Shown: piece after piece, positions 13,101 through 19,723 of the stretch
Position numbering within the stretch: the first letter of the stretch is position 1
Layout: the number at the start of each line of letters is the position of its first letter
Source of the DNA: Anammoximicrobium sp032229885
GTDB lineage: Bacteria > Planctomycetota > Planctomycetia > Pirellulales > Pirellulaceae
Direction of reading: 5' to 3'
Length of the DNA stretch: 19,723 nt
Assembly (NCBI GenBank): GCA_032229885.1
Contig: JAVYAJ010000048.1
Span: 1-19,723, forward strand
The notes under the pieces: generated by a model
Told to the model about the DNA's origin: nothing
Databases searched by the model: none
What the model saw: only the letters and a program-made list of their open reading frames with translations
Translations under genes and position numbers: made by a program

Positions 13101-13694
13101 ACGACTGCCAAGCTGAACGACTTTTCCTGGGAAAGGATGGCGGCCGCCGTGGATGCTGTTCGACAACGTGCGCGCCGGATGGCCGCGGCGCTCGATCAAG
13201 CCGGAATTAAGCATGCGATGGTTGGCGGGAATGCGATCGCGGCTTGGGTCGCGCGGGTGGACGTCGAGGCGGTGCGAAACACAAAGGACGTGGATCTCTT
13301 GATCCGCCGCGAAGATTTCGAGCGTGTGATCCAGGTCGCCGAAGCGGTCGGTTTCATCTACCAGAACGTCGCAGGGGTGGACCTGTTTCTGGATGGCCCA
13401 GAGGGATCTGTCAGGAGTGCGGTCCATGTTGTCTTTGCGCAGGAAAAGACGCGGCCCGAGTACCTTTTTCCCGCCCCGGACGTGACCGAGTCAGAAGCAG
13501 GGCCCGAGTTCACCGTCGCCACGCTCGACGCCTTGGTGCGGATGAAACTCACTTCGTTTTGCCTGAAGGACAAGGTCCACCTGCTCGATCTGCTGGAAGT
13601 GGGGCTGATCGACCAGACGTGGTGCGAGCGTTTCCCGCCAGCGCTTGGGGCAAGGCTGCGGGAATTGATCGAGACTCGAGACGGCGAGCTTTGA
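13098..13694 (+). CDS. Minimal nucleotidyltransferase-fold protein
   Basis: A 198-residue protein with a nucleotidyltransferase core: an N-terminal helix, then HAMVGGNAIAAWV with the GG pair at 43-44, and NTKDVDLLI with the Asp-x-Asp metal pair at 64 and 66. The strand where a third acidic residue is usual reads SAVHVVF (107-113), with His. A conserved-looking tail follows (LDALVRMKLTSF, DKVHLLDLLEVGLID). It resembles AbiEii/MenT-like and related minimal nucleotidyltransferases found in toxin-antitoxin or defence settings, but it could also modify a small metabolite. The start at 13098 follows GGGAAG by 7 nt; ATGs at 13083 and 13032 are less well placed. It lies just after the higBA-like pair on the same strand, without an obvious intact partner. 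Confidence 0.75.
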   Translation: MTTAKLNDFSWERMAAAVDAVRQRARRMAAALDQAGIKHAMVGGNAIAAWVARVDVEAVRNTKDVDLLIRREDFERVIQVAEAVGFIYQNVAGVDLFLDGPEGSVRSAVHVVFAQEKTRPEYLFPAPDVTESEAGPEFTVATLDALVRMKLTSFCLKDKVHLLDLLEVGLIDQTWCERFPPALGARLRELIETRDGEL

Positions 13695-13953
13695 GAGTCA
13701 CCGAACCAAGGGCACGCACAAACGACGCGGCTGTCAGGGGGAGTTGCAAAGGGTTGCGCTAGGTTTACCATCCGCGCCCGCACACGCGCGAGCCAAGCCA
13801 GTTGCGCACGGGCTGCGATCGTCGGGGGGCCGGTTTGTGGCTGCGCAGCGATGCGCGACGTCCGGACGGTCGTGTAGCTCGACGTGCGGGGGGATTCACG
13901 CACGCCGAGTTATGGGCGCGCCGCACAATCGGCTGGTGGGCGGCCGGGAAACA

Positions 13954-13980
13954 CTATTTGGGCTTTCCTATTTGGGCTTT
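13954..13980. repeat. 13-bp direct duplication across the ceramidase-like gene stop
   Basis: CTATTTGGGCTTT occurs at 13954-13966 and again at 13968-13980, one base apart. The right copy contains the last codons and the TAG stop of the minus-strand gene; the left copy lies just beyond. It is a recent-looking tandem duplication with no effect on the protein. Confidence 0.7.
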
Positions 13981-15362
13981 ACGGCCCGACAGGCTTCGTG
14001 CGCGGCGGAGATGATCAGATCTTCGCTCTCGGGCGCCCAGGGCGAGGGCAGGCCGTAGTAGACCATGGCGCCGCCGCCCTCGTAGCCGCCCTCTTGCAGT
14101 ACGCGGCGCGACGCGATGTAGGCCATGACGTCGTTGGCGTAGCCGGCGACCCACGTCCGCGGACCGTGCAGCTCGGACTTGAGCCGCAGGGCAAAATCGA
14201 CGACGACCTCGCCGCTGAGGATGATGAACTGTACGTCGTTGCCCAGTTGCCAAGCTTGGATCGGATACGAGTAGGTCGGGCTGAGGGGCCGACCATCGGT
14301 CATCTGCGCCAGCAGGTACTTCGCCCGAGCCGCCTCGTAGCGATTGGTCGATTGGAGGGTCTGTTCGAGCTGTTCACGCGTCGGCACGGTCGCGTAGGGC
14401 AGGGCGATCTCGCGGAAATCGCTGGCCAGACTCGGGGCGACCGGCTGCATCGATTGGTTCAACACGTCGTCGACGGCCGAAGCCAACTGGCGACCGTAGT
14501 CCATGGCCAGTTCGACCGTTCGTCGCGGCAGTGGGTTTTGATCGGCCCCACAGCCGGCCCAGAACATCGCCTGGCAGCCCGGATGCGCCTGTTCCAGATC
14601 GAGCTGCGCGTAACCGGGATAATCGCCGCACCACTGGTACTGGGCCAAGGTGGTCGCGTGACAGGCATAGCCGAACACGACGGCCCGCAGGTTGCCGGAC
14701 GGCTCGCGAACCGCCAGCACTGGCACGTCGTGATCGAACGGGCCGCGCAGCTTGCCCGCTGCGCGCAACTCGGGAACCTTGTCCGCGGGATTGTTCCGCC
14801 GATTGACGCCGAACGTGGCCGTGCCGCTGCCCCAGGAAAGCTGGGCGGGTTTGAGATCCGCCAGCGCCGCCTCGACGGCCTTTAGGATGTTGTCCCGCAG
14901 CGTTGCCGCATACGCCACGATCAGCGCATGCTGTTCGGGATCCACGATCAGCTCGTGCAGCGGCGCGAGGTTCTGATACACCACGGGACCGGAATGCGTG
15001 TGCGACGTGCACAGCGCGAGCTGCCGTCGTTCGAGCCCGTGTCGTTGCTTCAGAATGGCGGCGATTTCCGCGGACAGTTGCGGGCTGATCCCGACCAGAT
15101 CCAACGTGATCAGCACGGCTCGCTCGCCGCCGGCGTCTTCCAACGCAATGGCCTTCGTCCAGAGGTCCGTCAGTTTGCCGTCCGCCGGACGGTCGCGGCT
15201 CCCGTAGCCGGCCATCCACATATAGTGCTGGGGCGTGATGCAGGCCCTGCCCACGCCCGCTTTCCAGCCGTCCGCCGCGCTGGAATGGGCCAGTCCCCAG
15301 GGACCGGCGAAAAAGGCCAGGCAGACTATCTGCACAACGAGAAATCGGTATCTTAGTGACAT
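13968..15362 (-). CDS. Secreted neutral/alkaline ceramidase-like hydrolase
   Basis: A 464-residue exported protein related to the N-terminal domain of neutral/alkaline non-lysosomal ceramidases, zinc enzymes that split ceramide into sphingosine and fatty acid. The signal peptide covers about 1-30, ending HSSAADG. The mature part starts with the family feature WKAGVGRACITPQHYMWMAG. Zinc-site-like motifs follow: TSHTHSGP (119-126) and GYACHATTL (231-239), then WAGCGADQNPLP. It is shorter than true ceramidases (about 650-750 residues) and lacks their C-terminal domain, so the substrate may differ. The ATG at 15362 is supported by AGGAG 9 nt upstream; the frame is open further only by chance, across hemL. 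It is divergent from hemL, with 84 nt between them. Confidence 0.88.
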   Translation of the reverse strand: MSLRYRFLVVQIVCLAFFAGPWGLAHSSAADGWKAGVGRACITPQHYMWMAGYGSRDRPADGKLTDLWTKAIALEDAGGERAVLITLDLVGISPQLSAEIAAILKQRHGLERRQLALCTSHTHSGPVVYQNLAPLHELIVDPEQHALIVAYAATLRDNILKAVEAALADLKPAQLSWGSGTATFGVNRRNNPADKVPELRAAGKLRGPFDHDVPVLAVREPSGNLRAVVFGYACHATTLAQYQWCGDYPGYAQLDLEQAHPGCQAMFWAGCGADQNPLPRRTVELAMDYGRQLASAVDDVLNQSMQPVAPSLASDFREIALPYATVPTREQLEQTLQSTNRYEAARAKYLLAQMTDGRPLSPTYSYPIQAWQLGNDVQFIILSGEVVVDFALRLKSELHGPRTWVAGYANDVMAYIASRRVLQEGGYEGGGAMVYYGLPSPWAPESEDLIISAAHEACRAVKPK

Positions 15363-15446
15363 GCTGCACGCTCCTGAAACCAGCCAAAAGGATTCGGGCA
15401 AATCTGGTTTGCAGTGTAGCACTTCGACCGGGGAAAGAACACCATC

Positions 15447-16736
15447 ATGCGATCTCATGTCAAGAGTCACGAGATTTTTCGTCGCGCCAAGGAATTGATG
15501 CCGGGCGGGGTGAACAGCCCGGCGCGAGCGTTCGGCGGTGTGGGCGGCGAACCGATCGTGCTGCACAGCGCCCGGAGCGCCCATCTGGTCGATGTGGATG
15601 GCAATCGCTACATCGACTACATCGGATCCTGGGGACCCATGATCCTGGGCCACGGTCACGAGCGGGTGGTGGCGGCGATTCGCGAGGCCCTGGATCGGGC
15701 CACCAGTTTCGGAGCGCCGACCGCGGCCGAAAACGAGCTGGCCGAGCTGATCGTGGACGCCGTGCCATCGATCGAGATGGTGCGGCTGGTAAGCTCGGGC
15801 ACCGAGGCGACGATGAGCGCGATCCGCCTGGCGCGCGGCTACACGGGACGCGACGTGATCGTCAAGTTCGCCGGCAACTATCATGGCCACGTCGACAGCC
15901 TGCTGGTCGCGGCCGGCAGTTCGGCCGCCACGCTGGCCGTTCCCGACTCGCCCGGCGTGACCGAGGGAACCAGCCGCGACACGCTGGTCCTGCGGTACAA
16001 CGACCCGGCCGGGCTGCAAGCTGCGTTTGCCGAGCACGGCTCGCACATCGCGGCCGTGATCCTCGAACCGGTCGTCGGCAACATGGGGTGCGTACCGCCG
16101 CGGGACGATTTTCTGCGGGCGGCCCGCGCGTTGACGCGCGAGCACGGCGCGCTGCTGGTGTTCGACGAGGTCATGACCGGATTCCGCGTGGCGTATGGCG
16201 GAGCGCAGACGCTGTTCGGCATCGATCCGGACCTGACGACGCTGGGCAAGATCGTGGGCGGCGGGCTGCCGTTGGGCGCCTACGGCGGCCGGGCCGAGAT
16301 CATGTCTAGCGTGTTGCCGGCGGGTAAGGTCTTTCAGGCCGGCACGCTCAGCGGCAACCCGCTGGCGACCGCGGCGGGGATCGCCACGTTGCGGACCCTG
16401 CGCGACCAGCCGCCGTACGAAAGCTTAGAGCGTCTCGGCGCTCGGCTGGCCGATGGCCTGAGCGCGGCCGCGACGGCGGCGGGCGTCCCGCACACGACGC
16501 CGCGAGTCGGCAGCATGATGACGCTGTTTTTCAACCCGGACCCGGTCACCGATTGGGAGGTGGCCGCCCGCAGCGATCGCACGCGGTACGCTCGGTTCTT
16601 CTGGGGCATGATCGAGCGGGGCGTGTACCTGCCTTGCAGCCAGTTCGAGGCGATGTTCCTGTCGGCCGCGCACAGCGACGCGGACATCGAGGCGACGCTG
16701 GACGCCGCCCGCGAGACGTTGGCGACGCTGGGTTGA
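15447..16736 (+). CDS. hemL: Glutamate-1-semialdehyde 2,1-aminomutase
   Basis: A PLP enzyme that converts glutamate-1-semialdehyde to 5-aminolevulinate, the committed precursor of haem and other tetrapyrroles by the C5 route. The 429 residues match the family. Signatures are MPGGVNSPARAF at 18-29, YIDYIGSWGPMILGH at 55-69, SSGTEATMSAIRLARG at 116-131, NYHGHVD at 144-150, DEVMTGFR at 240-247, and the PLP-binding Lys268 in TTLGKIVGGGLPLGAYGG. The Shine-Dalgarno is weak (GGGGAAAG, about 10 nt upstream). Only 3 nt separate the stop from the BatA-like gene, so the two are probably translationally coupled, though no functional link is evident. Confidence 0.96.
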   Translation: MRSHVKSHEIFRRAKELMPGGVNSPARAFGGVGGEPIVLHSARSAHLVDVDGNRYIDYIGSWGPMILGHGHERVVAAIREALDRATSFGAPTAAENELAELIVDAVPSIEMVRLVSSGTEATMSAIRLARGYTGRDVIVKFAGNYHGHVDSLLVAAGSSAATLAVPDSPGVTEGTSRDTLVLRYNDPAGLQAAFAEHGSHIAAVILEPVVGNMGCVPPRDDFLRAARALTREHGALLVFDEVMTGFRVAYGGAQTLFGIDPDLTTLGKIVGGGLPLGAYGGRAEIMSSVLPAGKVFQAGTLSGNPLATAAGIATLRTLRDQPPYESLERLGARLADGLSAAATAAGVPHTTPRVGSMMTLFFNPDPVTDWEVAARSDRTRYARFFWGMIERGVYLPCSQFEAMFLSAAHSDADIEATLDAARETLATLG

Positions 16737-16739
16737 TCC

Positions 16740-19094
16740 ATGGCACTGGTCAATGCGTCGTTGCTGTTGGGCGGCCTGCTGCTGGCGATTCCCGTTGTGC
16801 TGCATCTGGTGATGCGCCAGCAACCCCGGCACGTGATCTTTCCCGCGCTGCGGTTCATCCAACAACGGCAGGACGCCAACCGGCGGCAATTGCGGCTGCG
16901 GCACGCGTTGCTGTTGCTGCTGCGCGGCTTGGCGATCGGCCTGTTAGCGCTTGTCCTGGCCCGTCCCAGCGTGCCTCGCGCCGCGTTGGGCGACTGGATT
17001 GTGATCGGGATCCTGGTGGCCGCCGCCCTGCTGACCGGCGCGCTGGCGGTGGTGACGCTGTGGCAGCGCCGCGGACGGTGGCTGGGCGGCGGTTTGAGCG
17101 TGGCGGCCGCCATCCTGATGATCGCGTCGGCGGTGATGGCCAGCCGCGTGTTGGCTCGCGACGAGTCGCAGCCGCTGGGCGACGAGCGCGCGCCGGTGGC
17201 CGCGGTCTTGGTGTTCGACACCTCGCCGCGGATGCAATACACGCGGCAGAACCGGACGCGGCTGGACGAGGCACGCGACATCGCGGCTTGGCTGATCCGA
17301 CAACTGCCTCCGAACAGCGAGGTCGCCGTGCTGGACTCGCGTCCGGGCGGCGCGGCGTTCGCCGTCGATCTGGCCGCGGCCCGACGTTCGGTCGAACGGC
17401 TGCAGACGACGGGAGTTCCGCTGCCGTTGACCGAGGTGATCGAGCAGGCGCTACGGCTGACGCAGGCCAGCGCCAAGCCGCGGAAAGAGGTCTATGTGTT
17501 CAGCGACCTCAGCCGGGCCGCGTGGACCGACGCACCGCCGGACAGACTGGCGCAGCGGCTGCGCGACGTGCCCGACGCGCTGTGGTACGTGATCGACGTC
17601 GGCGTCGACGCGCCGCGAAACGTCTCGGTCAGCGTGCCCCGGCTAAACCGCGACGTGCTCGCGGCGGCAGAGACGTTGGAAGTGCAGGCGAACGTGGCGT
17701 GTCTGGGCCCTGGCGGGACGTACACGGTCGAACTGCGGCTCGAAGATCCAAGCATCGAACTGCCGATGCTGCGCGACGGCCAAGTGGTGCTGCCCGAATC
17801 CAAGCTGCGGGCGATGGAGATCGTTGAACTGCCGGACAACGGTTCGAAGACGGTCCGATTTCGCGTTGCGGGACTCGGCGTGGGCGTCCAGCAAGGGACG
17901 GTGCGAATCGCCGAGACCGATGCGTTGGCCTGTGACAATACGCGTTTCTTCGCCGTCGAGACGCAGCCGGCTGTCGACGTCCTGGTGCTGGCGCCGCCGG
18001 GTGTGCAGACGAAATACTTTGTCGAAGCGCTTGCGCCCGACGAGTTTCGCCGCACGGGACGCGCGCGATTCGCCTGCCGGATCGAAGATCAATCGCGTTT
18101 GGCGAGCTTGTCGCTGGACGAGTATTCTGCCGTGTGCCTATTGGACCCGACCCCGTTGACGCCGGCCGCCTGGGACGCGTTGGCCCGATACGTTCGGGAC
18201 GGCGGCGGCCTGGGAGTGTTCTTGGGGCACAATGCGGATCCCGATTCCTGGGACGCGCCCCCGGCCCGTCTGCTGACAGGCGGCCGATTGGATCGCCCGT
18301 GGCGTACGCCGGGCGACGTGTTCGTGACCGCCCGCGACCTGAGCCATCCGCTGCTGGCCGCGTTTCGCGACCTAGCCGCCAACGTCCCGTGGGATCGCTT
18401 TCCGGTCTATCGCCACTGGGGGCTGGAAGATCTCGCGCCGGCGGCGCGCATCGTGGTCCGTTACAGCAACAACCAGCCGGCCATCATCGAGACGACGTTG
18501 GGACGCGGACGCGCGTTGACGATGACCACGCCGCTGTCCGATCCGGCCCGCCCGCCGGGCCGTCAGGCGTGGAATGAACTGCCGACGGGCGAGGACGCCT
18601 GGCCGTTCGTGGTCCTGGTTCACGAGCTGGCGCGCTACCTGACCGGCGCGGACGCAACGCGTTTGAACTATCTGACCGGCCAGACCGCGTCGTTGCCCAA
18701 CGCGCACACGCGGCAGCCGGCGCGATACCAATTGTTTTCGCCGTCCGACCTGCCGCAGGATGTGACGGCCGACGAAGACAGCCTGAGCGTCAAGTTCACC
18801 GAAACGCCCGGCGCCTATCGCTTGAAAGGGTTTCTGGAACACCCGGTGGTCCGAGGTTTCGCCGTGAATCTGCCGGATTCGGCCAGCCAGTTGGAACGGC
18901 TCGATCGGACTGCGCTGGACGAGATGTTCGGGGCCGGGCGGGCCCATTATGCGCGCAACCAGAACGAGATCGTGTTGGGCGTCGGCGAAGCGCGCATGGG
19001 ACGCGAGTTCTATCCGTTCCTGCTGCTCCTGCTGGCCTTGACCCTGGGCCTCGAACATCTGCTGTCCAACCGCTTCTATCGCCGCAGCGAATAG
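16740..19094 (+). CDS. BatA-type membrane protein with VWA and amidotransferase-like domains
   Basis: A 784-residue membrane protein. The first 75 residues are a BatA (aerotolerance regulator N-terminal) domain with two membrane segments (about 4-24 and 56-75). Two more segments lie at about 85-107 and 116-136. A von Willebrand A domain follows from about 152, with AAVLVFDTSPRMQYT: Asp160, Thr161 and Ser162 fit the start of the MIDAS metal site, but the second Ser of DxSxS is Arg164. The region near 410-530 (VDVLVLAPPG, YVRDGGGLGVFLGH) resembles a class-I amidotransferase-like fold. A C-terminal membrane helix (FYPFLLLLLALTLGLEHLLS) ends the protein. Homologues usually stand in MoxR-DUF58-BatA operons and may support envelope or metal-centre assembly; here it follows hemL and is bordered downstream by an insertion sequence. 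Confidence 0.9.
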   Translation: MALVNASLLLGGLLLAIPVVLHLVMRQQPRHVIFPALRFIQQRQDANRRQLRLRHALLLLLRGLAIGLLALVLARPSVPRAALGDWIVIGILVAAALLTGALAVVTLWQRRGRWLGGGLSVAAAILMIASAVMASRVLARDESQPLGDERAPVAAVLVFDTSPRMQYTRQNRTRLDEARDIAAWLIRQLPPNSEVAVLDSRPGGAAFAVDLAAARRSVERLQTTGVPLPLTEVIEQALRLTQASAKPRKEVYVFSDLSRAAWTDAPPDRLAQRLRDVPDALWYVIDVGVDAPRNVSVSVPRLNRDVLAAAETLEVQANVACLGPGGTYTVELRLEDPSIELPMLRDGQVVLPESKLRAMEIVELPDNGSKTVRFRVAGLGVGVQQGTVRIAETDALACDNTRFFAVETQPAVDVLVLAPPGVQTKYFVEALAPDEFRRTGRARFACRIEDQSRLASLSLDEYSAVCLLDPTPLTPAAWDALARYVRDGGGLGVFLGHNADPDSWDAPPARLLTGGRLDRPWRTPGDVFVTARDLSHPLLAAFRDLAANVPWDRFPVYRHWGLEDLAPAARIVVRYSNNQPAIIETTLGRGRALTMTTPLSDPARPPGRQAWNELPTGEDAWPFVVLVHELARYLTGADATRLNYLTGQTASLPNAHTRQPARYQLFSPSDLPQDVTADEDSLSVKFTETPGAYRLKGFLEHPVVRGFAVNLPDSASQLERLDRTALDEMFGAGRAHYARNQNEIVLGVGEARMGREFYPFLLLLLALTLGLEHLLSNRFYRRSE

Positions 19095-19220
19095 CGCGTT
19101 GGCCATGCCAAGGATCGTAGGAAGAACGGCTTCGGATTGTTTCGGATTTGTCTTGCTCCTCTTGAAACTGGACTGTTGGGCGGTTTTGGGTTAGTATAGA
19201 CCCATGCGGAGGTACTTTCC

Positions 19221-19539
19221 ATGAGCAACGCAACCCGAAGGCATTTCACCCCCCCCACAGAAGGCCGAGATTGTCCGCCGACATCTCGCCGGTAAAGAGG
19301 CCGTGTCGGCCCTGGCCGACGAACTGAAGGTTCAGCCCAGCCAGATCCACCTGTGGGTCAAGCAGGTCTTGGACCAGGCCGAGAGGGCCTTCCAGAAACA
19401 GCCGGCCTCGCGATGCGTCGAGCAGGCCAAGGACCAGCAGATCGCCCGGCTTCGAGAGAAGCTCGTCCAGAAAAACGAGGTCATCGCCGAACTGATGGCG
19501 GAGAACGTCCGGTCAAAAAAAGCCAATGGGGAACTCTAA
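19221..19539 (+). pseudogene. Transposase OrfA of the IS3-type element, frameshifted in a C8 run
   Basis: OrfA is the helix-turn-helix DNA-binding part of an IS3-family transposase. The start at 19221 has a good Shine-Dalgarno (GGAGG, 8 nt upstream) and reads MSNATRRHFTPP. In the C8 run at 19249-19256 the frame is lost; with seven Cs it would continue as QKAEIVRRHLAGKEAVSALA and on to the end of OrfA. The rest (QPSQIHLWVKQVLDQAERAF, then a coiled-coil-like Leu/Arg/Glu region) is intact and open to TAA at 19539. The intended product is about 105 residues. The extra C could be a true mutation, a sequencing error, or a slippage site. Near its end the A7 run at 19515-19521 is a classic -1 frameshift site into OrfB. 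Confidence 0.8.
19515..19522 (+). promoter_or_regulatory. A7G programmed -1 ribosomal frameshift site
   Basis: In the OrfA frame the bases read TCA-AAA-AAA-GCC, so A-AAA-AAA followed by G is a canonical slippery heptamer. A -1 slip leads into the frame coding SQWGTLNGRWVPHDTRDEVV, which has no start codon of its own nearby. This is the normal way IS3-family elements make the OrfAB transposase. Confidence 0.75.
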
Positions 19540-19723
19540 ACGGACGTTGGGTTCCTCACGACACGCGAGACGAGGTGGTGGATTACGTCAACCGGTGGAC
19601 CCGCCGGGCGGAACTGCCCGTCATACGGCTGCTGGGCTGGCTGGGGCTGGCCGCCAGCAAGTTCTATCAGTGGCGGGACCGCTACGGCAAGGCCAACGAG
19701 CACAACGGCCGGGCGCCGCGCGA
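19521..19723 (+). CDS. Transposase OrfB, 5' part (partial at window end)
   Basis: The frame -1 to OrfA is open from the slippery site to the window edge. It encodes a catalytic-subunit N-terminus: WGTLNGRWVPHDTRDEVVDY, then a helical region with LPVIRLLGWLGLAASKFYQW, which fits the start of IS3-type OrfB before its DDE integrase core. No start codon is seen near the beginning, so translation is expected as an OrfAB fusion. The DDE residues lie outside the window, so intactness cannot be judged. Confidence 0.7.

Larger units (their letters stand above)
19165..19723 (+). mobile_element. IS3-type insertion sequence, left part (runs off the window)
   Basis: The last 0.55 kb carries the orfA and the start of orfB of an IS3-like element. 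Its left end must lie between the BatA-like stop (19094) and orfA (19221); the exact terminal repeat is not determinable without the right end. TG dinucleotides at 19169 or 19174 could be the tip. The element lies just downstream of the BatA-like gene, on the same strand. Confidence 0.75.

Noticed and set aside
15363..16145. N-terminal extension of the ceramidase-like protein
   Set aside because: It runs antisense across hemL; the ATG at 15362 has AGGAG upstream and begins a good signal peptide.
16334..17476. 380-codon minus-strand frame opposite hemL and BatA
   Set aside because: It is antisense to genes with full family motifs; Ser/Arg/Ala-rich, no domain.
16553..17827. 424-codon plus-strand frame across the hemL/BatA junction
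   Set aside because: It overlaps two well-supported genes in a different frame and is made of Arg/Gly/Ala-rich low-complexity sequence.

Overview
The window is about 19.7 kb of GC-rich bacterial DNA. I read it as chromosomal sequence from a planctomycete, probably Pirellulales-like, by inference. The reasons are a secreted neutral-ceramidase-like enzyme, a BatA-type membrane/VWA/amidotransferase-like protein, an extended CsrA-type protein, a type of IS3-like transposase, and short periodic intergenic repeats. No rRNA, tRNA or CRISPR array was recognised.

Layout. On the minus strand, 368-3411 holds amino-acid biosynthesis: proB (glutamate 5-kinase), then hisC and hisB only 4 nt apart (histidine pathway). 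Upstream on the same strand is an unusual 188-residue protein that starts as a CsrA (3576-4142). From 8399 down to 4628 runs a same-strand copper and nitrogen-oxide cluster: an azurin-like lipoprotein, a NirK-type copper nitrite reductase with a Tat/lipoprotein leader, an IscA-like + MIP18 (DUF59) fusion, a DUF2249 protein and a small cupin. Next upstream, 8785-10923, is a secreted M3 metallopeptidase of the Dcp/oligopeptidase A type.

An accessory segment follows on the plus strand, less GC-rich to the eye: a HigB-type toxin, a HigA-type antitoxin fused to an ImmA/IrrE metalloprotease domain, a short or decayed reading frame, and a minimal nucleotidyltransferase (11270-13694). It has its own consensus-like promoter and looks like a toxin-antitoxin or defence islet.

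The right part returns to housekeeping-like genes: the ceramidase-like protein (minus strand), divergent from hemL (glutamate-1-semialdehyde aminomutase), which is closely followed by the BatA-like gene. The window ends inside an IS3-type insertion sequence. Its orfA carries a one-base frameshift in a C8 run, and it keeps an A7 programmed -1 frameshift site joining orfA to orfB.

How the genes work together: azurin and NirK are a natural electron donor and acceptor pair for nitrite reduction to NO. The Fe-S assembly-like fusion, DUF2249 and cupin proteins downstream probably serve NO handling or metallocentre repair, by inference from position. The most interesting points are the IscA-like domain that has lost all three cluster cysteines, the CsrA-type protein with an apparent repeat-derived insertion, and the azurin gene, whose only good ribosome-binding site points to an ATC codon.
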